From: Protula sp. h YS-2021
Lineage: Eukaryota > Annelida > Polychaeta > Sabellida > Serpulidae
Length of the DNA: 64,000 nucleotides
Assembly: GCA_949752745.1 (NCBI GenBank)
Contig: OX457024.1
Coordinates: 110,598,219 to 110,662,218, forward strand
Reading direction: 5' to 3'
Below the pieces are notes generated by a model. It had not been told where the DNA came from, did no database searches, and was given only the letters and a program-made list of their open reading frames with translations. The translations under genes were made by a program, and so were the position numbers. Positions 1 to 11,699 of this stretch are shown here, piece by piece (within the stretch, counting starts at the first letter, position 1; every line of letters starts with the position of its first letter).

Positions 1-2574
1 TTCAGATATTGAAACTAAATAAACGATGACCACAGATATTGCGGGGACTAACTCGTATAAAACTGAACCCTGTCATCTAATTGGGGTGTTATCAACATAT
101 GATTGCAGCAATATCCACAGTTCTATGTAAAAATCCTAGAAAATCGAAAATTGTTTAGCTGTAAGGATGGAAAGTGGCGCAAAAAGATTCCACTATTAAT
201 AAAAAGATGAAGATCAGGAACGCCCAATTTTACGACGTCATGATGTTGCAGAAACGTCTAATAAGTATAAGCGTAGTTTGAAACCTAGTTAGAAAATCAG
301 GTTTGAACATCTAGCTAGAGCACCTAGGTAGAACATCTAACAGGGTCTCTGTGCAAAACATTGCTTATGCAATGAGAGAGAACCGAGGGAACCCATCTAA
401 CGAGAAAATTCTGAACTACGATTTTACTCATAAAAAGCATTCGATTTCACTAACAAAACTCGGGACACGTAGAACCATGATCACTTTGACGAGGAAGCGT
501 TTGGAAGTGTGAGCAAACGTTTCAGACATTGTGCGAATGTATCATCAGCACTGCCCGGTTATTACCAACAAAAAGAAGGAAATAAATAGATTAGTCAGGG
601 ATAGGTCCGGGTTTAGTATCGTGACCCATTTACTGAATAGAGGTAAAGATGGATAAGAACGGTATCATAACAATTAATCTAGCCTTAAAATATCCAACTA
701 CCCTTTATCTAATTGCCTAAACAATCTAATTTCTTCTCAATGGTTTTATTTTTAATGATAAATGATATAATTTCTCAATTTATAAATTCTCTGGTTTGTA
801 AGATCTTTTATAGATCTTTCTATAAGCGATTAACAGGGTCACCAGTTAGTCGCCTAGTGTACCGAGGTGCTTCAACAGAACGAGACGCGATAATATGTCC
901 ACTGACGGGCTGATTTTGTTAACGGGACATACCAGAGATGCGTTAATCCTTTCTTGTCTATTTTCATTAAGTGGCATGCCAATGTAAATATAATCAAGCT
1001 TGAACTCCAGCACATTTACAGAAACACAGAAGAAATTCAAACAATATACGCAGTATTTTGAACTTCAATGAAATCCTTTACATGCTACATGAAACGTAGT
1101 TTCAATGATGTTTATTTATACCCCTCAAGCTGCAGGTCACAATCTTTCAAACATAGAAAAGTATAAAATTAAAATATTTTTGTTGAACATCAAAATTTTA
1201 TTCGGAATGCAATTAAAATTTATATATGCATGCCACTATTGATATAACCTACCTTGAACTCCAACACGCTTAAAGAAACACAGAAGAAATTCTAAAAATA
1301 TACGCAATATTTTGAATTTCAATGAAATCCTTCACATGCTACATGAAACGTAATTTCAAGGATGTTTATTTATACCCCTCAAGCTGCAGGATACAACCTT
1401 TCAAACATAAATAGTATAGAATTAAAGTATTGTGTTCAACAGCAAATATGCATTATTCGGAATGCAATTAAAATTTATATATTTATATAAGACGTTCTTT
1501 GGTCCATTTTGTTCATGAAATGCTTTTCAGGTTACTGTTTTTATTTTTTTATAAACAGATGACAGTAAAATCGCATAATGCTAAATTGAGCGAAAGTTTT
1601 TAATTGTTATTTCCGACTTGCTGTGAGCCATTGTCGATGGGCTATTCCGATTACTTGTATCGGTAATCCATCGCTTTAACAAATGATGATACTTTAACGG
1701 ATTAAATATATTCCTTTCTGTTAATTAATCAAACTTACTGTTTTGAAACGTTCAGAATGTGACAATTTAACTTAGACAAGCACAAAAACAGGCAAAGAAA
1801 GCCAAATACTCTTTTATCTGAGAACTTCCACATTTTCTTTCAAACAAACAGAACTTACAGATCCGTACGATTACACTGGAAGTAAAACCGTTTCTTAATT
1901 AATTTCTCGATTAAAATATTTGGAGATATTCTCCAACCTAGTAAACCAAATTATAGGGAAACGACTACTGAATTCTTAAGCAAACACGGAGAAAACTTTA
2001 ATGGTTTCAAAATGGTTTCATAAAAAGAATCTATATTGTTAACTTCGGTTTCGTCTGTGGCTTAAAATTAGCATATATAATTCTGGGGTTTAAGAAACTG
2101 GTGATGTTGAAACTATATATTCCAAGTGTGACTATCTTGAAGTGGGTAGTAGTAATCTCAAACTTTAGGCCATGAGTGGTGAGCAGTGCATTGACAGTCC
2201 CTCCCACTGTCTCGGCTTGGCGAATGTAATAGGGCAAGTCACCTATCACCCAATTTACAACGGCGTTCATTTTATTTCTTTACTGTCATTTTTCTATGTA
2301 ATTTCAACAATCTCTCCGTATAAATAACGTAACGCTTTCGACATCTATTCAACGTCGAGCTCTGGTGCCTAACCCATTCAGAGAAAAGACATATGCAGCA
2401 TAATATCAAGGTTGATGCATCGTCGAATCGAGAAGTCTATCTAATGTATCTCGAACGCCACCTTATACTCTTTCAAATGTGTAAAATCATTCATTATATG
2501 TTCAAACTGGTTTTACTTAGAAATATGGCACGTAGGATGAAGCCTTTTAGGCGTCACGTTACTAACTATTTTTG
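1..2574. other. Non-coding left part of copy A
   Basis: I see no gene here. Short ORFs (for example at 713-913 and 2031-2270) show no recognisable domain and are not preserved as such in copy B. The stretch is AT-rich and contains the two-unit 258-bp tandem repeat described separately. Confidence 0.6.
996..1505 (+). repeat. Two tandem units of about 258 bp
   Basis: Unit 1 starts near 996 and unit 2 near 1254. Both contain the run 'acacagaagaaattc', then 'caatgaaatcct', 'acatgctacatgaaacgta', 'cccctcaagctgcagg' and 'ttcggaatgcaattaaaatt'. Copy B has only one unit (40740-41005); its start resembles unit 1 and its end unit 2, as expected after unequal crossing-over or slippage. A diverged array of the same family lies at 36205-36905. 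Confidence 0.85.
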
Positions 2575-2579
2575 AGAAG

Positions 2580-4562
2580 TACCGCCCGTAACATTAGCCG
2601 CGCTTCTTCCCCACTCCTTCTCCCACTCCTTCCCTTAAAAAGGCATTTAGAACGGCGCTGGAAGCGTTCTAAGAAAAAAAGTCATCTTGCGAACTTTTTG
2701 GAACGGCGAGGAGTCTTCAATTCCTTACTGAACAGCAAGAAGTCGCTATATTTTCAATGCCTGGCAAATGATAGCTGTGGAATCAAAGGGAACATTTCCG
2801 AATATTTAAACGCGTAACAAGACTTCTGAAGTTCAACTTCCTGAACATGAGTCACCAGAGAAGCTTGCTGATGATTTTGCAACATTCTGTGAAGATAAGA
2901 TATCAACAATTAATATATGGAATTCACACCGGATAATCAACATGCCTTTTCTTGATTGCTCCTTTTGAATTCGAAAAAAAATCACCGATGATATAACCCG
3001 CGCAGTTATAAGGAACTCACCTGATAAGACCTGTCTCTTAGACCCTAGTCCGGCGTCTGTATTGAAAATGTGCCTTGATGAGGTTGTACCAGTTATTAAA
3101 GCAATATTTTATCGAACGCTCAGTGAGGGAATCGTTCCTTCATTATTCAAAGAGGCAATAATCACACCACTAATAAAAAAAGCCAAATGGTGGAACATCA
3201 TTGTCAAATTACCGTCCAGTGTCAAATCTTTCATTTTTTTTTGAGCGAAGCGTTAGAACGGGTCGTATTAAAGCGACTAAATGACCATTGTTTGAATAAC
3301 AACCTAATAGACCCATGTCAATCGGCATATAGAAAGGGACATTCTACAGAGACTACACTACTGGAAATATTTGACGACTTGCTCGCGAGTATGGATAGTC
3401 AGAAGGTATCAATTTTAACATTATTAGATCTAAGTGCAGCATTTGGCACAGTGAATCATAATATACTGCTGGATAGATTACACTCATTTTTCAGTATAGA
3501 GGGGACTGCACTTACATGCTTTACAGTTACCTAGAAAATCGTTGTCATTGTGTCAAAACGGAGCAATCTCTGTCAAGGGCGCAAATGCTTTTAACCGAAG
3601 TTCTACAAGGATCAGGACTAGGTCCAAGGGCCTATACTTCATACACACGAGAACTAGGATTTATCATATTGATGATGTCAATTCAGTACCAATCTTTTGC
3701 AGATGTCACATAAATTCAAAAATGTATGTATGTATCTTCCCTCGGGCAACAACTACAAGCAAAGCAAGCTATTGAAAACTGCATAACCAAGGTCTCAAAG
3801 TGGATAAACGCCAACAAACTCAAACTTAATAGTGACAAAACGGAGGTGATTTCGATTGGGCCTCCGCACCAGTTAAAGAAAGTGACATTTAGTGCTTTGA
3901 CCGTGGATACAGTGATGTAACAACAAAGTCAACAGTTAAAAATTTGGGTGTGTTTATTGATTCAAAACTGAAGATGAAATCACAAGTCAATAATGTTGTA
4001 GGAACCTGTTGCAAAAAAACATCCACATGCTAAAAAAAGTTACAGAAATATGTTAGCAGATCGGTACTTCATACCCTTGTTCAAGCCTTTGTAATCTCTC
4101 GCCTCGACTATGCAAACTCGTTATATTTCGGAATACCAGAGTACTTGACCGATAAATTGCAACGTGTTGTAAAACATGACAGTTCGCCTCATATACGATA
4201 TTGGTCACTGTGATCATATTACTCCCGCGCTAGTCGATCTCCATTGGCTTCCAGTACTACAACGCATATGCTTCAAGATAGCTGTGTTGACATACAAATG
4301 CCTCCATGACATGGCGCCGGAATATCTCAAGGCTTTACTGTCTTGGAAAGATCAACCTCGAACATTTCATTCAAGTGAGGCGCTAACACTTCAAGTACCG
4401 CGAACTCGATTAAAGTACGGTGGTGACAGATCATTTCATGCAGCAGCACCAGAAATCTGGAACAATCTTCCATGCCACATGCAAAAAGCCACATCGTTAG
4501 CTGTTTTAAAATCAAAACTAAAATTTTATCTTTTTAAACAAGCATACAGTATTAGCAACTAG
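2580..4562 (+). pseudogene. Reverse transcriptase of L2/CR1-like LINE (broken)
   Basis: In order: a basic linker region (2580-2817, about LERRWKRSKKK), a pre-RT region 'ADDFATFCEDKIS' (near 2865), palm and finger motifs 'GIVPSLFKEAIITPLIKKAK' (3128-3187), 'NYRPVSNLSF' (near 3211), 'QSAYRKGHSTETTLLE' (3320-3367), 'LLDLSAAF', and the C-terminal domain 'HITPALVDLHWLP' through 'LPCHMQKATSLAVLKSKL' (4176-4562). Lesions: a poly-T frameshift at about 3232-3243 just after the NYRPVSNL motif; the catalytic box reads FADV, not FADD; and there are several more frame breaks between 3516 and 4176. In an active element this enzyme copies the element RNA at a nicked chromosomal target; this copy cannot. Confidence 0.85.
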
Positions 4563-4682
4563 TCATTAATTGTACTGTGCATGTTCTTATTTCCTTTTAC
4601 TTTAATTTATATTTTACTTTATTGTTCTATTTAGTATGTACAGCGCATAGATCAATGTGTATTTGCGCTATATAAGAAATAC

Positions 4683-4683
<1 letters not shown>

Positions 4684-4760
<77 letters not shown>

Positions 4761-4761
4761 T
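4684..4761 (+). repeat. (AAT)n microsatellite at LINE 3' end
   Basis: About 26 AAT units form the LINE tail. Copy B has only about 12 units at 44117-44155, so the tract length changed after duplication. Confidence 0.95.
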
Positions 4762-4999
4762 ATGCAGACAAGTTTGAGAATGCTGACAAATGTCAAACTC
4801 TTTCCACTATCAATAAATAAACCTGATGAGGAATGCGTGGAGAACTTCTAAGGTTAAAGGTTTAAAATGGAAGCGTTTCATTCCTTACAGTATCGGGAGA
4901 AGGGTGACGTCAAGTGGTGAGAGCGAAAGCGCAATTATTAAAGTTCGTAAAGATTGCTTACAAAGTCATTTTAATAAAATGGTAGAGCTTTCCTTTTGT

Positions 5000-7900
5000 A
5001 TGCAAGAAAGGAACGAATAATCACGTCACACAAATAAAGACCTACTCCTCTGCTAAAAAAAACTATTTTATTAACTTGTCCGGGTCCCTCTGATACCCAT
5101 TTTAATTATGAGGAATGTATTCCACTTGACAAGAAGGAAACTGGTGTTGTTTCAACCCTTAATAATTGTTCCATACTGTATAAGAACAATCAATCAATCG
5201 CGTGTTTCATTTACCAGGTGTATAAACTACTCAAATGGTAAGGTTCCGAGTAGTTTCCCCTAATGTTTAACGCCAAAACCTTTAACTCCCAATACAGAAA
5301 CAATTGATTAAGCTAGTTGCATGAATTGCCTACAAGGGACTATGGGAGGCCGCACTAAAATTCAGTATCCAGACCAAACACCCACTATATTCAACTTCTC
5401 CCAAACAGTTTTGGCCCAAAATTGAAGAGACGTAGATTTTCTGACATTGTTTAGACAAAGCTGTTTGACTGCAGCCGAACTCCAACTTTCTGTCGATGTC
5501 TAATGTCAGCAATGTTAGGATACGTGGAGCCGTTATGAAAATATTGTATTGATGTTGTATATCAGGTGCACACCAAACCCTGGCATTTTCAAAAATAGGC
5601 TAAAACAAGAACAAAGATGTGAGAATTTAAAGAGCTCGAAAGCTTTTTCCATCTACTTTTAAAAAATTGTTTTTACCGAATGACCGAATTGCGAGGTTAC
5701 TTTGACGAAGGGTGACCATGCAATCTTATGATTATTCCTGTTGGGATAATAATCATAGACTTTCTCGATATCTGTTGCAATGAAGACTGCTACAGCAGTA
5801 ATTGGGAACGCAAATTTTAATTCTCAGTTGCCAGAGAAGTTTGTTTTAGAAAAGCTGCACGTCTGTAGTTCCAGCTGGTGCGAGGCCCAATTCTGTTTTC
5901 CCTATACACTGCACCAACTGTTGAGTCATTGGCTATGTCACTGTCACCTGGTTTCCAGCTCCATCACTCGTTGCATATATCGACTCGCTGAAGCGCGTAT
6001 AGGCGATGATAGACAATTGTAGAGGAGTACTCATTTGTGCTGAGTAAATGTTTCATTAAACTAGTTCTAGGAATTTGAACAATCTTTTAAACAAATGAGG
6101 ATTTAAAATTTAAAAAAATAAAATAAATAGTTTTTTTAGAAAATTTGGGCTTTATTGGTAATCAATGAGTAACTGTTGAAAATGAGGGTAAAATAAACTA
6201 CAGTATGTTTTGGAATTTTTGTTTTTATTTTTTTAATTTGTTTAAAAATAAAGTAAATAGTTTTTTTACAAAAATGTTGGCTTTATTGGTAATTATTAAG
6301 TAAAGATGGAAAAGTAAATTAGAGTATGTTTTGGAATTTTATTTTCAATTTTAAGGTTAAAGTTTTATAGTTAATGCAGGAAAATATTGGCAGTTAAGAG
6401 TCCGTGGGGTCAGGGAATGATTTCCAAGTTAGTCCCATATGTTAAACTCTTATACAGCTAAGTAAAACCAAAAATCAGAGGAATGTAAGTTGGATTTCAT
6501 GGACAATGACCATTTTAGCTTTTTAATATAGCCTAATTTGCTGCAAAGGTGTTCCAGAGTTGTCCTGTGGTTCTGTTTTAAAATTATTTATAAAAACTTT
6601 TTGGCAATGTTAAAGTACCAGTGAATCTTTAAAAATGATAGAATGAATCTCTGTATTACAGCGTTTTTCAACAGCATATTTCTGTAGATTCTAGAGTGAA
6701 TTAAAGCCCATATCCTATCCATGCAACAAAAATGAGGGCTCAAAACTGGTACACAACCACTTCTCAATATATGTGTGCATGGAGCCAATTTGTATGTGAG
6801 TAACCCCGTCTCGCCCTATAAAGATAATTAAGGGACTTGTAACGTTTAATTCAGTTACAGCTGTTTTCTTTGAACAGGTCCCAAAAGGAATACAAGGTGT
6901 AGGTGCAGGAGGTTACCGTTGTAAAAATTACTCCAAAAAATAATTCCGAAATAACGCAGAGAGGAACACTCACAGACAAATTGGTCAATACACATGTCCA
7001 TAACTTTATAAAACAAAAATAGTCCCCTTTATTGCAAATAACAAAGATGGATAGACACTTACATTTAAATGTTGTGTGCATGATGTTTGGGACCCGTTTT
7101 GTTGGACACAGAGTACAGAAGGAACCAACCTTTATTGTAGAAAACAAGCAGTGCTAAATAAACGTTGGTCCCTGTTAACAAAATTGAAATTTCACGCAGC
7201 CCGCGTCGGACCTCCTACATTACACTTCACTTTTTGTTTTCTTTAAATTAAAAACTTAAGGAAGCAAGTAGTCCTTGCTGCAGCATGTTAATAATGCCAT
7301 TGTTTCTATGAAATGAATAAGTCCCGCTCCTTAGTCAGGGTAGCCGCGCCCCTGCTCCGCTCCCTTCCCCACTCCTTCTCTTTACATACAGACAAGTTCG
7401 TTTGAAAAATTCCTAGGATTACAGGAGCGAAAAAATGTTAACAGCTTTATGATGAAAAGAGAAAAGCATTGCTTCAAGCACATATAAAACGCATATCACT
7501 CTCCTCCATAAAACAATAAAAAGAAAAACTATATCTCAAACAAACAAGTGAACACTTCTTCCGACTTATCATAGTTCCTTTGATTCCCCTCTTACTAATG
7601 AGACATCCTAAGGACTCAGTTACGCTTGACAAAAAAACTGGTGTTGTTTCGACCATCATTTAGTTTATCTACGTGGTATATGAACAATCAACCGATTCAA
7701 TTTTGTTTACAAGGTACAGCCACACGGTGTGAGAACTTCATCTAGCTTTCCGTAATGTCCTAACGCCTTGCCTTTAACATTCAATGCCGAAACAATTGAT
7801 TAAGCGAGCGTCCGGGTCAATAAAATGAGAGCGCCCCGGCATTAAAAATGCAGCATCTTGACCCAACACCCACTATTCTCAACTTCTCCCGAATGGCTTT

Positions 7901-8320
7901 GCCCCAAAATTAAACAGACGTAAAATTCCTGATATTATTTAAAGCAGCTCTTCGGCTGTGGCCAAACTCCAACCTTCCCCGGCCTCTAATATCAGCGTTG
8001 TTGGTTTGCGATGAGTAAACGTCGAAAAATCGCACATTCTTAAAATACTCGTGACATATCAGTTGTACAGATCTTGGGGTCACACCAAATAATATCATAC
8101 TGATTTATCAATCACAATCACTGGAAACACAGGAGCCAAAACGAGAGTGAAAATGTGAGAATTTAAGATTCACGGAGGTTTTTGTATTCTATTTATGAAA
8201 AATATGCTTGAAAATTTTCTTTACCTTATAATCAAATTGCGAGGTCATTTTGACGAATGGGTGCCGTATGATTATCACCGTTGGGATAATAATTATATTC
8301 TTTACCGATATCTTTTCAAC
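5000..8320 (+). repeat. Pair of diverged direct repeats about 2.49 kb apart
   Basis: 5120-5780 and 7610-8310 share many runs, such as 'ctggtgttgtttc', 'gaaacaattgattaag', 'acacccactat', 'ttcaacttctcc', 'aatgtgagaatttaa' and 'gttgggataataat'. They do not look coding: stops are frequent and the ORFs (5330-5512, 7910-8098) do not agree. The 5112-9005 block holding both is absent from copy B. Copy C keeps its right end, so loss in B is the simpler reading. Confidence 0.75.
6105..6345 (+). repeat. Two tandem AT-rich units of about 127 bp
   Basis: Both units contain 'aataaatagtttttttaga' or a close variant, 'ggctttattggtaat' and 'agtatgttttggaatttt'. The rest of 5780-7450 shows no gene that I recognise, including the 80-codon ORF at 5780-6022. 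Confidence 0.8.
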
Positions 8321-8639
8321 ATTGCTCCGCAATATCTATTCAATGCCACTCCAGGCTTCTGTCTTACATAAAAACCATAATCGAATAAAATCCGACGTTT
8401 ACCTGACGTTTAGTCCCAACGTCTATCCACGCCCTATCTAACGTCGTATCTTTACTTGGATCCAGCTATCCAGCAAATATTCTGACGTTTATCTGACGTC
8501 GATCTGAGGCTGCTATGTCAACCCAACCAAAGCGTAACATTAAACCTGGTAGTAATTTGCTTGCGATCATAGATTAACATCTTATGAACGTTTTACACAC
8601 GATGCTTACGTCTTGGATAAGCAACATGCTATAAAGTTG

Positions 8640-9195
8640 ACTTTGATCTAAATCAAAATCCTACTTTCTCCGACGCTTAATGAACGTCCTTGGTTTAATG
8701 TTATATCTAACATCATGGTCAATAAAATGGAAATTGAACAGCCTGACTTGACTGAAGAGGCTTGTGCACAGTAATAAACAAGAGACAGAACAGCTGTGTT
8801 AAATAACCAATTCTTCCCAGTCCAGTGAAAATGTGATGTTGGATAAACGTTGGATAGACTCACGACCAAACATTGAATAAAAATTTCAATTTAGTTGTAT
8901 ATGAATTTCGAAACAATGTCTTTCCCCCAAAGTTAAATAGAAGTTTGGGCACTGCCTTAGAGAGATGTCGGCAGAGCGAGATGGCATAGAGGTGGGGTAG
9001 GACCGTTACCGTGGTCGTGGAGGAATTAACGTTCCGAAGATATAATAACTTTTCAAGTACCCTCTAGCCATTTGGTCATCTCATGTGTCATTCCATTATG
9101 TAAGAAGTCATCTTTCATGTATATTTGCCAAAAGAAGACGATAAATCCTGCCAATAACCCAAATTCTTACATTTTATATCTTTACTTTGACATAT
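8640..9195 (+). repeat. Three-copy non-coding block (A, B, inverted C)
   Basis: The right half (9005-9195) recurs at 44510-44697, and the whole block recurs inverted at 33395-33990. Runs such as 'ggaggaattaacgttccgaag' and 'agccatttggtcatct' are shared. No coding sequence is recognised. It is useful because its presence in C shows that B lost 8640-9005. Confidence 0.8.
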
Positions 9196-9623
9196 TCAGA
9201 TTCAGATTTAAAGTTTTATTTTCTGTACTACAAATATAAATAACTTTACAATTGCCAAAAAAGGTAAAGATTCTCATACATACATAAATAGACAGAAAAG
9301 GGATCAAGCAAAAGCAGAGCTTGATAAACACTTGCCCGATTAAAATAAATAGTGTACATCTTTACCACTGTCTTATAATGATTCGTTCATAATTAGGTAA
9401 ATTTTTTAGTAACTGTAATCAAAGAAAACACTTTGGCTACGACACAGATTAATATTCAAGATTTCAAGGAAAATAGTTATCCACTCGAAAAATTTAACAT
9501 ACTATCACCAAATAGGTGTTATTGACTACGTGTTAAGTAAGATTTTCCTAAACAATATCGTCATAGTTCAAAAGGAGAAATTGCTTCAATTTAGACTTAA
9601 AGTGACACATTCACTCAATATTT

Positions 9624-9917
9624 TTAAAATCTCTTGGTAAGGAGTTGCACAACTGAACACCTGCAATACTTATGCTTTGGTTCTTGAAAGTTGTTCTCGA
9701 AAAAATTACATTGGAAATTACCATGCTGCCTTGTTTTCCTTTTTCCACCAACAGTTTGAAATAAAAGCTGTAATTTACTTGGAAGTGCATTTTGCTTAGC
9801 CTTGAACATAATTAATAAAGTTTTGAATTTAACTAGGTCATAAAAGTCTAATAAGCACAAATTACTGAAAATACCTTTAGTATGCGCTAATCTATCCGCA
9901 CCGTATATTAATCGCAC
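9624..9917 (-). pseudogene. C-terminal region of the Jockey/CR1-like LINE
   Basis: The 97-residue frame 'RLIYGADRLAHTKGIFSNL...' corresponds to the conserved region after the RT thumb in this LINE group. It is out of frame with the RT core; 9918-10095 joins the two but contains breaks. Bases 9196-9623 are 3' UTR. Confidence 0.65.
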
Positions 9918-10095
9918 AGCTCTTTTTGCATCACAAGAAGTGATTTAGTGATGCTTTTATAGGCGCTACCCCATACTTCTGGACAATATGACATGTATGG
10001 CAAGAACAGTGTGTAATATATTAATAACAATGCTTTCCTCTTTAAGACGAAGCTTGCTTTATACAATATTGAATTACATTTTGATAATTTAGTTC

Positions 10096-10833
10096 TTACT
10101 TTACATACCTGATTTTTAGGTTTAATTTTTCATCGATAATTACTCCAAGAAATTTAGTCGACAGTACTCTTGAAAGCGCTTCATTACCAAATAAAATGTT
10201 GGGTTGATACCTGCTTTTTAGTTTTCCAAACACCATGAAGTTGGTTTTCGAAATATTTAAAGAAAGCTTATTCAATTTGAACCACCTGTTTAATTTTGTT
10301 AATTCTTTGCTTATTATTTCACACATGTTAACCGGGTCTCTACCTGTATAGAAAATATTTGTATCATCAGCAAATACAATAAATTTGAGGAAAGACGAAA
10401 CATTCACAATATCATTTATATATAATATAAAGAGTTTGGGTCCCAAAATTGACCCTTGTGGGACACCACAGGAAACATTTAAGGTATCAGAGACAAAATT
10501 ATCGATCTGTATATACTGCTGCCAATCACATAAATAACTATTTAGCCAACTGTTTGAGACACCCCTAATGCCATAAAAATTTAGCTTTTGCAAAAGTAAC
10601 TTGTGGTCAATCGTATCGAATGCTTTCTTTAAGTCTATGAACACTCCAATGGTAATAAGTTTTTTGCCTATAGATGAGGTTATTTCCTCCACAAGTTCTA
10701 ATAGAGCTGTTGCGGTAGATCTCCCACTACGAAAACCGTATTGACTATCACTTAACAATGTATACTTATCAATAAATTTATTTAAGCGAAATTCAAATAA
10801 TTTTTCCAAAATTTTAGAAAACTGGGGTAACAA
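10096..10833 (-). pseudogene. Reverse transcriptase core of Jockey/CR1-like LINE
   Basis: A 245-residue open frame with intact RT motifs in order: 'SQYGFRSGRSTATALLEL', 'GVFIDLKKAFDTIDHKLL', 'VSCGVPQGSILGP', 'FIVFADDTNIF' (catalytic FADD preserved) and 'KTNFMVFG...FLGVIIDEKL'. Upstream, 10859-11335 (minus) is the pre-RT region, which ends 'FPNIMKRAKVIPLYKSGEK'. It is separated from the core only by a short frame break in an A-rich tract. Downstream, 9624-9917 (minus) is the C-terminal region starting 'RLIYGADRLAHTKGIF'. This is the best-preserved RT in the window, although no endonuclease domain remains. Confidence 0.85.
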
Positions 10834-10858
10834 TGATACAGGTCGATAGTTATTGAAC

Positions 10859-11335
10859 TTATTTTTTTTCTCCTGATTTATACAAAGGGATAACTTTTGC
10901 TCTTTTCATAATGTTCGGAAAAACACCCGCTGTAAACGACAGGTTACATATAAACGTAAAAGGCTTGACAATACTTGAGATAACGTTCTTAACAGTTGTC
11001 ATTTCTAAGTGATAACAATCTAACGACACCTTGTTATGAAAGGCTTTAACAATTTTTTCAACTTCAATTTCTTCCATAGGAGTTAAGAAAAAGGAATTTA
11101 TATTTTGATTTCCCATATAATCTAATACATTTCCATCAACTATTGATTCAATGTTTTCTGCTAAGTCTGGGCCAACATTAACAAAAAACCTGTTGAAACC
11201 ATTCACAATGCCATTAAAGCCTTTGTAACCCTTTGAATCAATAAAGGAATCTGGAAATTTTGACTTAATTTTTTCCCGTCTGAGGTTATCCATAGGGGGG
11301 GGGGGGGAAGCGCCAGGGGGGAGACCGCCCGTTCC
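10859..11335 (-). pseudogene. Pre-RT region of the Jockey/CR1-like LINE
   Basis: About 150 residues upstream of the RT core, including 'GFNGIVNGFNRFFVNVGPDLA' (the usual region where the element protein ends its linker and begins the RT fingers) and 'NLSFTAGVFPNIMKRAKVI'. The frame opens into a proline/glycine stretch coded by the poly-G tract at the right junction, which is not native LINE sequence. Confidence 0.7.
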
Positions 11336-11699
11336 CTTTAAACTAATCCGAATCTTCGGTTCGTTGGTAAACAGACTGGACATAATTCTGTTCACTTACT
11401 CACGCACAGAATATTCGCCCACCTTCTTGAAGATGGCCAACTGCAACACACCACATAAACAATGTAATTTGTTCATGGAATGGCTTTCTTATCCAATTTT
11501 TTTCTGTTTTTATACTGAAGAAAAAAGTCTAAAAGCTACCATTTCTATTACAAAATCCGACCACATTGTACAGATTCGTCTTATTGTTTTCTTTAAAATG
11601 CAACTAATTTGTGCGCTGTTTTGCTTATTATTACTTTACATATGTGTGCAATTGTTTTAAAAAAAAAGCCGCTCTAAGGTCACTCTTTTGCTTAAACTA

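Larger units (their letters stand above)
2575..4761 (+). mobile_element. L2/CR1-like LINE, dead, copy A
   Basis: A non-LTR retrotransposon lacking its 5' endonuclease region. It ends in a 3' tail containing 'gcgctatataag' followed by an (AAT)n microsatellite, the usual 3' architecture of L2/CR1-type LINEs. It lies inside copy A and is matched by 42050-44155 in copy B, so it was present before the duplication. The coding content is described in the next entry. Confidence 0.8.
9196..11335 (-). mobile_element. Jockey/CR1-like LINE, 5'-truncated
   Basis: Minus-strand non-LTR element present only in copy A. The 3' end is at the left (9196-9250), ending in a short TCTGAA-like repeat after 'aaataaaactttaaa'. 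The 5' end is at the right, next to a run of 13-14 G at 11285-11298. In copy B the corresponding place holds 44700-45110 instead, so insertion came with loss of about 0.4 kb of target. Confidence 0.8.

Noticed and set aside
713..1040. Short ORFs in the left non-coding part
   Set aside because: Reading frames are disrupted in the aligned part of copy B.
5780..6022. 80-codon ORF with several Cys and His
   Set aside because: The matching part of the internal repeat (near 8310) does not preserve the frame, and no motif is recognisable.
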